A stretch of DNA of 64,000 nucleotides, from positions 186,001 to 250,000 of the forward strand of contig CAMPDV010000082.1 of assembly GCA_946699065.1 (NCBI GenBank), read 5' to 3'. Below the pieces are notes generated by a model. The model made no database searches, was not told where the DNA came from, and saw only the letters and a list, made by a program, of their open reading frames with translations. The position numbers were made by a program, and so were the translations under genes. Below are positions 49,352 through 61,350 of this stretch, in pieces. Source of the DNA: Loxodes magnus (lineage: Eukaryota > Ciliophora > Karyorelictea > Loxodida > Loxodidae). Position 1 is the stretch's first letter. The number at the start of each line of letters is the position of its first letter.

Positions 49352-51859
49352 ATGTTAGCAGGTTCTCGTAGACTAACAATTCCACGCATTGTAGGAAAGA
49401 TTGAATAAACATAAGGATGGACTCGATGGTTTTCTTCAATTCCTAACACTAAGATGCTGGATTAAGTTTCAATGAAAGACTTATCCTATGTTGGTGGTAA
49501 GTGTGGCTCCTTAGGAGAAATGCTTCAACAATTGGCACCTAAAGGAATTAGTATCCCTAATGGATTTGTTGTAACCACTGAAGGATTCAAAGCCTTTATG
49601 AATCATAATAAATTTTATGAAAGAGTACATGGCTGGCTTTCAACTCTTGATGAAAGTAATGTCTAGTAATTACATGAAACTGGAGATAAAATTAGAACTT
49701 TAGTAAAGACTGGTGAGTGGCCAAATGACTTAAAGAAAGAAATTATCGAAAAATACTAAGCAGTATGCAAGATGTACAAGCAAGATAATTTAGATGTTGC
49801 AGTAAGAAGCTCAAGTACTGCTGAAGATCTACCTGATGCCTCATTTGCAGGACAATAAGATACTATTCTAAATGTATAGGGAGTTGAATAGTTACTAGAT
49901 TCAGTTCGTCATTGCTTTAGTTCTCTCTATACTGACAGAGCAATTTCTTATAGAAAAACTATGGGATTTGACCATTAAAAAGTATGGCTTTCAGTTGCAG
50001 TTTAAAAAATGGTACGAAGTGATGTAGGATCAGCTGGAGTTGCCTTCTCTTTAGATACTGAAAGTGGTTTTAGAGATTTAGTTTTAATTAATGGAGTTGT
50101 TGGTCTAGGAGAACTATGTGTTTAAGGAGCTGTCGCCCCTGATGAATGGCTAGTTGCTAAAAAAACTTTAGGAATAGCTAAAAAGCCAATCATAGATAAA
50201 AAGCTAGGAAGAAAAGACAAAAAGATGATTTACAGCAAATAGAAAGGAAAAAAAGTAGATATTGTACCTACTACTCAAAAGGAACATGATACATTTTGTT
50301 TATAAGACAAACATGTACTATAAATTGCTGATTGGGTAAAGAGAATTGAAGATCATTACACCTAGAAAAAAGGATCTTGGTGCCCTATGGACACTGAATG
50401 GGCTTTAGATGGAATTACAGGAGAAATGTTCATTGTCTAAGCTAGACCCGAAACTATTCACTCAAGAAAAGATCATTCATCTATTTCAACTTATAAGTTC
50501 ACTACTGCAATAACTGATACACCAATTGTAAAAGGAATTGCTATTGGCGATAAGATTGGCAAAGGAGATGTAGTCGTTATTAATTCAATCTCTGATCCAG
50601 TAGAGAAATAGAAATTCTTTAATTTCAAAAGAGGATAAATTCTAGTAACCCATATGACAGATCCTGATTGGGAACCAATCATGAAAAAAGCAGGTGCAAT
50701 TGTTACTAATTAAGGAGGAAGAACTTGCCACAGTGCCATTGTAGCCAGAGAATTAGGAATTCCTGCTGTTGTTGGATGTGGAGATGCCACAAAACACTTG
50801 AAGGATGGATTAAATGTAACTGTTTCATGCGCTGAAGGTGAAGTAGGCAGAATCTATGATAGAATTATTCCATTTGAAGTAAATCAATTCAATCTCAAAG
50901 ATGTTCCTAAAGTGAATACTCCAATTATGCTTAATGTTGGATCTCCTGAAAATGCTTTCCATTTCTCTCACTTACCAAATTCAGGTGTCGGTCTTGCTCG
51001 TGAAGAATTTATCATTGCTAGTGGAATTGGAGCTCATCCATTAGCTTTAATGAATATTGAAAAGTAGAATCCTGAAGTTTAGAAGCAATTGAAAGAATTG
51101 ATTAGGGGATATCCAAGTGGAAGAGAATACTATATCTCTAAATTAGCTCAAGGAATTGCAAGAATTGGAACTGCTTTCCATCCAAACCCAGTAATTGTCA
51201 GATTCTCTGATTTCAAAACAAACGAATATGCTGGATTATTAGGAGGAAAAGCTTATGAACCAGTAGAGGAAAATCCCATGATTGGTTGGAGAGGAGCATC
51301 TAGATATTATGACCCTAAATTCAAGGAGGCTTTTGGCTTGGAATGCTTGGCAATTAAGAGAGTAAGAGAAGAAATGGGTTTGACTAACGTTATTGTAATG
51401 ATTCCTTTCTGCAGAACTGTAAAAGAATGCTTATAAGTTTAAGAAGTAATGGCTGAATATGGATTAAAGAGAGGACAAAATGGACTTTAACTCTATTTGA
51501 TGTGTGAGCTTCCCAGCAATGTAATCTTAGCATCTGAATTTGCTAAACATATTGATGGCTTTTCAATTGGATCTAATGATTTAACTCAATTAGGCTTGGG
51601 ATTGGACAGAGATTCCGCTGACGTTGCTCACATTTATGATGAAAGAAATCCAGCTATTAAGATGATGATCAGTTCTGCAATTAAAGAAGCTAAAAAGGCC
51701 GGAGTTAAGATTGGCATTTGCGGACAAGGTCCAAGTGATTTCCCTGACTTTGCATAATTCTTGGTTCAAGAAAACATTGATTCAATCTCTGTAACTCCTG
51801 ATAGTGTAGTAAAAACTTGCTTCAGCATTGCTGAATTAGAGAAGTCAATGAAGAAATGA
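49352..51859 (+). CDS. ppsA: phosphoenolpyruvate synthase (pyruvate, water dikinase)
   Basis: An 835-residue intronless frame. After a basic N-terminus ([16 protein letters not shown]...RWFSS) that resembles a mitochondrial targeting peptide, the ATP-grasp domain starts [14 protein letters not shown], with [20 protein letters not shown]. The swivelling domain carries the phosphohistidine motif [19 protein letters not shown] (His ~460). The TIM-barrel domain has [44 protein letters not shown] and CGQGPSDFP. The C/H arrangement marks PEP synthase, not pyruvate phosphate dikinase. Reaction: ATP + pyruvate + water to AMP + PEP + phosphate. All Trp are TGG; stop TGA 51857-51859. Codon use is that of a highly expressed gene. 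Confidence 0.95.
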
Positions 51860-53970
51860 GGATCGAGCTAGTGAATAAATATTTCAAATTTTTCATTTTT
51901 CGATTAATCAATTTAAATTAAATAATCAGTCTCCAAGTTTTGATATAAACTAATACTTGTAAAAGTAACGAAACACTTAATTCCTACTTTTATAATGCCT
52001 TGCTTAATTATAATTTAGCTGCTTTCAGTTCATTTCTGCTATAATCTTTAATACTTTTCAGCTTTTGATATTATGTAAGATTAAAAGCAGAGATTAATTG
52101 ATGGCTAGTATAGTTTAATAATTATAGACACATTCAAACTATTTATTTGTCTAAGTCTAAGAAACATTCAGCATGCTAATAATAATTCACTCTTTAGCAA
52201 TAAATAACAACTAAGACAGCTTAGCACACTATTTAACTAGCGCAATTGATTAAAAGAAGAAGAGAGAAATAAGCAAATAACTTGTGCAATAGTGGCAATA
52301 AAGAGTAGGAAGGATGTAAATAGTAAGGAGTAAATGTATAATTTTAAATTAAGTGTAGATATTCTATATTTATCAATTAAGGTATTTATATACTTACTTC
52401 TAATTTAGACTTATTGCTTATTATAAATATTTAGCTTAGGCTTATTCAAGGAGTTATATTTCAAAATAAGATTTCATTGCAAAATTTGGAAATCTTCTTA
52501 CTATCTATTTAGATAATACAATTATAAGAAAAATAGATATTTAAGATACAAAATTGCAAAGCTATTGTATTTGACTAGTATATATAAGGAGTTATAATAA
52601 GTTGCTATAATTAAAATTTATAAAGAAGTTATAAAAGAGAATAATAATAACCTTATAAGGACTTACTTGTATAAGTTAAAGCTTTAAAATTTATAAATTA
52701 ATAGAGAGTAAAATTTAAAAATATTTAGCTTAATTAAATTAATAATGCTGTATATTTCATATTTAGCACAATTATTATTTCTTAAATTAATGTTCTAATG
52801 CTTAAGAGATAAATTTAAAACTAAAGATATTACATTTAAAATTCTTAAACTGAGCTATTAATAGTAAAAAAAGGGAAATATATGCAACTATTATTAATAC
52901 CTTTTTTTCAAAAAAATAGCGGACTGATTTTTACCTAAATAGAGGATCTATAAATATGAAATATTTTAGTATAGTTAACAGTATCTAACCTATTTAAGAG
53001 CTTATTAATTAATATTTTATAAAAAGGAATAGTTTATAGTACAATCTTTACAAATTATCTGCAAGCAAGACTAAGTAGTTCCTCTTAATTTCTCTATTAT
53101 AGCAAATTTATCCAAAAGTAAATTTAAAAATATTAGACATAGTTTTACAATAACTAGGTAATTTAATATATATACAAATCTTATTTTTTATTAATTTGCT
53201 ATTTAAATTATTAAATATAAGTAAAAGAGAGTATTAAAGTCTCTTATCAAAGAATAAGATCTAGTACTTTTATATAACTAGAATTAATTAACTCTGTTTG
53301 CCTGCTATCAGATTAAAATTACTTGTGCAAAGCAGAGCTTAATCATCTATTAATTGAATTATATCATTTGTGATAGATAGTTTTATGCTTTTAAGAACAA
53401 AGTGCTAATTGAAAAGAAATTAATGAGATATAGCGCTAATTAGAATAAACAGATACAGATAAATCTATAATTATTATAATTCTATTTAATTTTTTGATTC
53501 ATAAGTATCTACTTTAAACCTAACCTTTATGTCTATAATTTAGCTTAAGCTTAGCTTTCTTCTTAATTAATTTGCACCTTTAATTAATGGATTTAGTATC
53601 AAGCACACATTTTAAGAAATTTTATTTTATACTAAATTCTTTGATACTTAAAACCTAAATTACGCAACTTTTAACTTAGACTTCTTAATCCTTAAACAGC
53701 TAACTGAATAGATACAATCAGATTTAAATAAGATAAAGCTTAATATTAGATGATATAATATAGAATACTTTTTGGACAGAAAACATAGAAGATAAGTTAA
53801 AATTTAGTTTAGAAGGCAGATTAATAGAGCAGAATTAATTGAAGTTATAAATAGAAAGTGTTTAATACTATAAGATGTATAGCATATGAAAATAATGACT
53901 AAATAAAGTGAAGAATATTTAGATTAAAAAACTTTCTTATCTATAAATTAAATTCTTTAAAACACAACAC
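51860..53970. other. intergenic, no gene seen
   Basis: 2.1 kb between converging genes. Over 52381-53220 a hand count gives about 21 TAG and 4 TGA. No coding frame, RNA gene or repeat recognised. Confidence 0.5.
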
Positions 53971-54891
53971 TCATGGACTATTCGTCTGAATGTTTTCTAA
54001 CATTCGTGTTCCAAGCATTGAATAAGCTTTCTTAATTGTTAATCCGTCGTTAAGAGTCTAATCAGGAAATATTGATTCTTCGCAAACGCTGAGATCTTCT
54101 GAAGATTCTTCTTCTATTATATCCATAGATCCTTTTTATACCTTGATGAAGCTAGTCATATCTCCTTTTAATTTAAACTTGAACCTTAATTAAATATCTG
54201 TTTCTTTCTTTACGCTGATGTTTACAATCTCTGCCCTTAGTAATTAAAATGCATAAGCTAATCCAACAAAACCTCCTCATTTATTAAATTTTTGCTGGAA
54301 GTTCTATTTACTAGTCTCAAACAGTCAATTCAAGTCATTGATTTTTATTTCTTAGCAAGATTTAAAAACTATTCGTATATACAAAAAGTCCCCTTGAAAA
54401 ATTTTACTTACATTTTAGATCTATAAAACTACTTGATCATTATGAAGAAACTTCAAAGGCAATGCACATAAAGAAAATAGTAAAAATGATAGATAGTCAG
54501 GCCTGACAACCAGATTTAAAGGGATATTATTAGCATTTACTTCTATGTCATTATTTCTTTTTCCTGATCATTAAACTAAATCTCCTAAACAATCATCAAT
54601 GAGTTGCTTAAAAGCAATTTAACGATAATTAGGTTTTTTTCCTGTACCTATAAAGCATCTAATTAATTACAGTCCTAATATTTCATATTTTATATAATGA
54701 AACTAGTATCTTTCACACTTTTCTAGTTTTTTATGCAAATTTTCTTGCTGTTTTTTCAATCAACTGTCAAAGTTCTAAGCTTAATTGGTGGTTTATTGAA
54801 AGCTTCCATTCAAGTTAGTTTATACAATCGAAACAAAACCTCCATATACAGTTAATCCCTATTCTATTTTTTTATTTGAATTGTTACCCAT
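53971..54891 (-). CDS. degenerate histidine-kinase-like ATPase protein
   Basis: 306 residues, no intron. It begins MGNNSNKK, a good N-myristoylation consensus. Residues ~60-125 (FHYIKYEILGLQ...QLIDDCLGDLV) are helical like a DHp domain. Residues ~135-265 follow the HATPase_c pattern: RPDYLSFLLFSLCALPLKF in the N-box position, YIRIVFKSC in place of VxDTG, INDLNWLFETSKQ, GGFVGLAYAFQLLRAEI in place of GLGLAIxKxLVE, and LRFKFKL. The N-box Asn, the G1 Asp and most glycines are missing, so ATP binding is unlikely. The C-terminal tail is acidic. Probably a membrane-tethered pseudokinase scaffold; this is inference. Confidence 0.6.
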
Positions 54892-56941
54892 TTTGATCTT
54901 TATTTTTATTGCAATTAAATTTAAAAGAAATTTCTACTTTAGCAAAGACACTCTTATCAAGATAAAAAAATCCCTTTAGCACTTCTTTACCTCACCAGGT
55001 TTTCATAGATTTCCATGAATATGATTTGATCATTTCAAAAAGTTTAGCTGAATTTTTTATCATTCTTCTTTACTATACTTATTAAATTACAATGATAAAA
55101 AGCCTCTTATTGAGTGATAAAGTGAAGAGATAATGAAAAGAATGGTTTGGATATCTTGATAATAGTTAGAAAAAAATAAAGAGAAAGGAGCTTAATGACT
55201 ATGTTAGTAAATATAAATATTATATCCTTTGGTATTTCTTTATATTAATAGTTCCCATTTATTGCTATTATAGCATCTCTAGCTACCCAATTATCCTTAT
55301 GTTCTTAAAGTAGTTAAAATTGCTTTTATCTCATTATCTTATTAAGTATTTATAAATAATTCCATTTTATGGCTATTTTAAAATATGGGTTTTTAGATCC
55401 CATGTAGTGAATTGAAGTTAGTAAATTCTTGTAGAATCATAGAAAATAGCTAAAAATTAAAATAGATTAATTAAACTTAAAATCCTTATAGCACTTATAA
55501 AAATAAGCCTCACTTAGTTACAAATCTATAATATACTAAATAAAAAACCTACCAAATCTTTGATATCCAATTACAGAAACTATGAAGCAAATACCATAAT
55601 AAAAAGCATATACAAAGAAGATTTCCAATAAATAGAAAATAATGAAATATAAAATCCTTACTAAAGTCTAAAATAAAGTAGATGCAAATAATAAAATGTA
55701 AAGAAATTCCTAACTAAGATTATTATGGCGTAATTTATATTATTTCAATAAAAATTTAATTAAAAAAGACATTTTTACAGTATTGGATATTAAAATAATT
55801 CATCTATAAATACAAAAAAGTAACTTTAGTCTTTACTCAAAAGATAAATATTAAATTTAAGCTATTTTAGAAGAAAATTATTCCTTATGCCTTGTTTATA
55901 GGAACTATTGCTTTCCAAAAAATTAAATAGCTCTTAACTTTTGTGATTTATCTTTAAATATTCTCTTTAGAGCAAATAAAATACCTTTCTTACTTTAGGA
56001 TTGTATATAGAAAGGCTTTGACACTATAGTTATTATATGAATACCTAATGCTAAATAGCTATTTTTCTTAATTCTATAAAATTGTATTCATTTTGATTAT
56101 AATCAGCTTATCAAGTGTCTCTATTACAACCACATTATTATTATGAATATCCTATAAAGAAGTTTCGCTAGACAGTTCTATCTCCTTAATTAAATAAAAT
56201 GATGCTTCTTTAAAGTTAAACTAAAATAATTAATTTTATTCCTTAGGTGAAATAAGTCAAATTATTAATTATAAAATACATTGGAGAAAGAGATTTCCTT
56301 ATTAATTATCTTGCAATAATATCAATTTTACTTTAAGCAAAATGGTAAGAAAAATAATAGAAATAGATTTATAATTAATAATTAAAGTAAAAAGAGAAAC
56401 TTAAATAGAATGCTAAAGCAGCTATTCAAATAATTAAATTTCCTTCTGTTTCAAATTATTTGTTACTTTAGGTTAAATAAGCTAATAAGCCATTTTCTTT
56501 TTTATAAAGATAGTTTATTTAAAGAGAAATCATTTAAATTCAATTAACATATCCTTTTTAATTTGTAATTAGAAGGGAAAATAGATAATAGAATAGATAT
56601 AGATAATTACAATAAGATAATTTATCTTTAATGCCTTAATAGCCTTTAAATCAATGCATACTAGGAATCTTTAATTATAAGAATGAAGTTAGTTTATCAG
56701 CAGAGGCTTATATGATCTTAAAAAAGGAATAAAAAGGATTTATTTAGAAGTAGAATATATTGCTTTGAGATGCTTTTTAGTGATTACGTAGTGAGTAAAT
56801 GGTAGTAGATTTAAATAAAGTAAAGTTATAGGGAAGCTATTTAAAATAAAGAGTTGAAGGGATTAAAATAAGCCATCCAAATTTACAGTTACACTCAAAA
56901 TTAAATTCATTCAAATTAAATTAAGAATTAAATTATAGAAA
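54892..56941. other. divergent intergenic region
   Basis: 2 kb of A+T-rich DNA between the kinase-like gene and CFAP53. No coding, RNA or repeat feature was recognised. Confidence 0.5.
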
Positions 56942-58404
56942 ATGGTAAGTCCTTATACAGACAAACGTTCGTCCTGACTATTTCATTATGCAAAGAAGAG
57001 CTAAAGAAGAAAAATTGGCTAATATGTAGAATGCTTTAAAGGCTGAAGCGTCCATGAAACACAATTCGCTTTGGGAGGCGAAAACATCGAATATGATTAT
57101 TTCTAATAATGTAAATTTCTATTTAGATGCAAAGAAGATTTAACGAAAAGAAATCTGAGTTTGAAGAGTAGCTCATGGTTAGACGAATGAAGCTTGCTCA
57201 AATCCTTTAAGCCGAAGCTAAAATGTACTAAGAAGAGTACGAAGCAAAATAGGAAACTCCTGAATAGGTAAGACAAAAAATGGCCCAAAGAGTTTAGGAA
57301 CTTAAAGAAAAGTTTGAAAATGAAAGATAAAATCAAGTAAAGTATCTTATGGAAAAGAGATGGAAAGAAAGTGCAGATGAGCTTCGACTCTAAGAATAGA
57401 AATTTTAAGAATTAGAATGTATGGAGGAAAGAAAAATTCAAATACAAAACAAAGAAGTCAAAACCTTGATATAGTAATAAGAGGATATGCTCTTTGATGA
57501 ACTGATGAAAAGAGACGCTGCTTAAAAAGAAAAAATGTTAAAAGAAAGAGAATTAAAGTAGAAGTAAAGAGAAGAAGAAAGAATGGCAAAGTTAAATTTA
57601 CAATACGAAGATAGATAGAGGATGAAAGAAAATTAGTAATAATTAGAAGATTACGAAAAATAAATGCTGAAATCAACTTATTAAAATGATAAAATCAGAG
57701 AAGAGGAGTAAATGAGATAAAGAAAAGAATTCTTTAGGTAGCAAAATCTTGAAATTATTAAGCACAATGAAATTGAGCAAAGATTAAGGGAAGAATAAGA
57801 AATGCTTTAAAAAGAAAAAGACAAATAAATGATAAAAGACATTTTGGAGTGGGAAAGGTCTTGCGATGAACATGAAAGAAATAATAGACTCAAAAGAAGA
57901 GAGGAAGCTCAAAAACTTTAATAAATTTTGATGCAAGCTAGAGCTTAAGAAGCTGACTTGGAAAAATAGCAGGAATCTTAAGCTAAAAAGGATGCTGATA
58001 AGTAATGGGCTGTGCTTGAGGCAAAATATAGAGCAGAAGAAAACGCAAGAATTAATTTGATGCAGGAAGTGTATGATAGTAGATACTAAGCAATTATGGA
58101 AAAATAAAGATAAGCTGAAAGAGAGAAACTAAAAGATCTAGAAGAAAAAGAAAGAGTAGCGAGTGAAATATATGAAGCTCAAATATAAGAATAATTTAAA
58201 AAATAGATGACTAGAGAAACTAAGAAAGGACATTAGGACGTTTTAAAATTCTAAATGACGGAGAAGTAATATTAATAGCAAAAAAAGAAGTAGCAAGATA
58301 TATATGAAGCTAAAGCAGCCCAACTTGCTGAAATTGAATACAAAAGAAAAATCTTACAGGAAAAGCATGCTGCGGAGGACCGTTTGAGGAATAGATTTTA
58401 CTGA
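56942..58404 (+). CDS. CFAP53: CFAP53, ciliary microtubule inner protein
   Basis: 476 residues after removal of two 16-nt introns: 56945-56960 (gtaagtccttatacag), which directly follows the ATG so that exon 1 codes only Met, and 57111-57126 (gtaaatttctatttag). The protein is one long coiled coil of trichohyalin-like composition. The segment RRMKLAQILQAEAKMYQEEY, then PEQVRQKMAQRVQELKEK, ENERQNQVKYLMEKRWKESA and DELR matches the RRxKLRELL...ERQDFVAEKLxxQFRExxEELR region of animal CFAP53 (CCDC11). CFAP53 lies inside doublet microtubules and helps dock dynein arms. Stop TGA 58402-58404; most Gln codons are TAA/TAG. Confidence 0.87.
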
Positions 58405-59301
58405 AAATTTCATTTATTTGGATATTTTCTTTTAAGAGACATAATTTATCATTATTCATTATTAATTCTATGCTATACGACTAAAAATTCATTTTTAGTA
58501 CTGAAATAATTATATCAATTGGCTTAATTTTATCTTTTCTTAGTATTGATATAGTCAGGAATATTAAATTATATTAATGTTATAAGATAATATATATAAT
58601 GAAATAATATATTATACTATTATTTTTAAAGGATTTTTTATTACTGCATAACTAAAATAATTCAAACTTTATATTTATCTTTATGCTTTTCATATTTATT
58701 GTACCATACAGAATTGATTTAGCTAAAGATAAATTAAGGATATTTATCTTTTTGCAAGTAATAAAATAAAATTGTTTCAAATTATATAGCTTATTTGATT
58801 TTATAGTGTTAATTAAAAATAACCTATTTAGCTTAACTATAAACTAAATAAAAGTAAACTTAATTGTAAGTAAAGATAGCTAATACTTTATAGAGTAATA
58901 TCATAATTATCTAATTCCAAATTAAATGCTAGCAGTTAAATTATTTAAATGCAAATCCTTCTATTACTAAGTAGATAATATCACTTGCTTAGATCAATAG
59001 AAGGTAAATTACTAGTTTATCACTTCTTTTAATTATCCTAAAATGTATTGGATGTTATGAGTCTTATTAAAATAGCTATATAGGTTATTCTTAATTATAG
59101 TAAATAAAATAATAGCATTGCTATAGTGTATTCTATTAGAGGTAAGTAACACTTTTAATTATTACTAGTAGTCGCATGCTTGATTATCCATAAAGATAAT
59201 AGAGAAGTTAAGATCTCCAAAGTGATATTCGAATATAGCAATCTAACTGCTAATAAATTAGTTTTGATTAAATTAAAAAATATCTAAATTTATTAGTGTT
59301 A
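58405..59301. other. intergenic, no gene seen
   Basis: A+T-rich spacer between two same-strand ciliary genes. Nothing else recognised. Confidence 0.5.
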
Positions 59302-60291
59302 ATGGACTATAAAGCAGTAGAAGTCTTTAAATCAAGTGGAAAATAGTTAAGTAAGGAGAACGAATACTTCTCTAAAATAGAAAGGAAATATTTAAAGGAA
59401 TGCAAGTCTAACATTGTAGAATTATAGAACTAAGCTTATATTAAAATTCCTAAATAGGGAAGCTTACAAATTACTTGCTAATTTTTGATTTTACAAATCA
59501 ATATACAAAGCTAATGATGAATTGAACTATGTATTACTAGCTTCGATAATTAACAATCAAAGATAATTATTACAAGCAAAACCAAACAGGTTATCCATAC
59601 TCAAATCCATGTAAGAATTCCTAACTAAAATATTCCAAGAAATGTTTGACTTAACTTTGTAGTAGACTTAAAGCTACTAAGTAATTAATACTTTGGAAAG
59701 GATATTAAGCAGCTAGATTTTATAAAGATAGGAAGTAATTGCTAGTTAAGAAGTATCTTTTCCTAAAATGATGGATACCAGTTAAGTGAGAAGGTTTAAT
59801 TTCCTGTTGGAATTATTGCTTAATCATTTAACTTTTTAAATTAGACGTAAAATTAAGAAGTAAAAGAGGAGATTAAAGCAACTTAGGAAATTAATTAAGC
59901 CTAAGTTGACTGTAATGAGAAGCAAAATTTAATGATAGAAAAAAAAGATTAAAATGCTAAGAAAGAGAAAACAAACTACAAAAAAACTTAATCTAAAGCT
60001 CCTAATTTTAAGTAAAAATAGCTTAAACAGCAAATAAATACTCAAACCCAAAGCATAAACTAGCAATGTGTTTAAGATTAAACTTCATTCAATGAGGATG
60101 AAGAATTAAGTTGGATTTTGAATAATTAGACAAAGCAAGTGAAAGTAGAAAGTTAGGAGGAAAGTAAAAGAGCTGAAAAAAAGGAAGTGAATCAAGCTGA
60201 GATTGAAGACTTGAGGTAATCTTCAGGAGTCAGAAGCAAAGTTTATAATCCTCTAAATTATCAAGATTTAACTTCTTCTTTAAATATTTAA
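59302..60291 (+). CDS. CFAP20-domain protein (CFAP20DC-like)
   Basis: Residues 1-~185 form a CFAP20-type domain: VEVFKSSGKQL, then IKIPKQGSLQITCQFLILQI, WWIELCITSFDNQQ, a TPLHA-like HTQIHVRIPN, NVWLNFVVDLKLL, and LDFIKIGSNCQLRSIFS. These follow the order of CFAP20 and CFAP20DC (C3orf67), proteins of the inner junction of ciliary doublets and relatives. The rest is a Lys/Gln/Glu-rich disordered tail. At 60289-60291 there is TAA, and two bases later the next gene's ATG begins. The first in-frame TGA would be 406 bp farther, inside that gene, so the end is placed at TAA with caution. Confidence 0.72.
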
Positions 60292-60293
60292 AA

Positions 60294-61337
60294 ATGGTTG
60301 AGAAACAAGATAAAAAACTAATTCTTAAACCAAAAGCTCCGAAAGGTCCTAAACCTAAATCGGCAACACCTAGAGGTTTATATTAAACAGCTAAAGTTCA
60401 AACACTAGTTGATTAGAATATTAAAAAAACGAAAGAAAAACCTAATTTGTAGCTTAATACTCCTCAAAGACTTAAACTGCCTATCTATTTCAACACACCT
60501 AATAGAGAAGGGATCACTAAAATTTAGGCATAAAAAAGACTTTAAGATTACAATATATTAGCATAAGCGTGTAACAGAGCTGGAAGAGTAAGAGATGAAG
60601 GAAGAGCCTATTATTCTATGGGAGTATTGCTTGATAACGCAAATTAATTTGATAAAGCAATCGATTATTATGCTAAGTTCTTAAGAGTTTGCTAAATGAT
60701 AGAGGATAATTAGGGATGTGCTCTAGCTCATAACTGCATTGGTGTGGATATAGTTCATTTGCTAGATTAAGTAAATAATGAGTAATTGTCAAACAATTAA
60801 TAAATTACAAAGGCAGAGCTACTTGAGCTTGCAGAATAGCATTATTTAAAGCAGAAAGATATGGGAGATATTCGAGATAAATATTTGGCTCATTTAAACC
60901 TTGGACTCCTGTATTAAAAGAAAAATGAGAAGGAAAAAGCAGCTGTTAACTAATAAATGGCTTTAAGATTAGCCATGCAACTGTAAGATACAGAGTGTTA
61001 GACAGTTGCAATAGGAAATTTAGGTTCTATAGAAACATAAGACTTAAATAGATCTAAAGTTCTTGCTTCAAAATATTTAGATTTATGTGAATAATTAAAG
61101 GATAAGTAAGCAATGTGTTCTGGACATTTACAATTGGGATTTTTTAACGAGAAAGATGGACAACTTTAATTAGCATTAGAAAATTTCCAAAAAGTATTCG
61201 AAATTTCCTTGCAAATAAAAGATAAAGACTTATCAAACTAAAGTAGAATCTTATGTGGATGGATTAATGGAAGAATAAAGTGGGAAGACTATAAGACGAA
61301 GTTATTGAGTAATGCAAAAAACAAATTCGTTGAATGA
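60294..61337 (+). CDS. TTC29-like tetratricopeptide protein
   Basis: 347 residues, no intron, stop TGA 61335-61337. After a Lys/Pro-rich N-terminus come about five or six TPR-type helical hairpins: GRAYYSMGVLLDNANQFDKA, ALAHNCIGVDIVHLL, YLAHLNLGLLYQKKNEKEKA, TVAIGNLGSIE, and CSGHLQLGFFNEKDGQLQLA. Order and spacing resemble TTC29, an axonemal protein linked to intraflagellar transport and inner-arm dyneins. It lies directly after the CFAP20-domain gene and converges on the HAD-like gene, whose stop is 13 bp away. Assignment to TTC29 rather than another TPR protein is moderately sure. Confidence 0.7.
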
Positions 61338-61350
61338 TTAATAATATATT

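Noticed and set aside
60216-60226. An 11-nt intron (gtaatcttcag) that would fuse the CFAP20-domain protein to the TPR protein
   Set aside because: All well-supported introns here are at least 16 nt, so 11 nt is too short to accept without RNA evidence.
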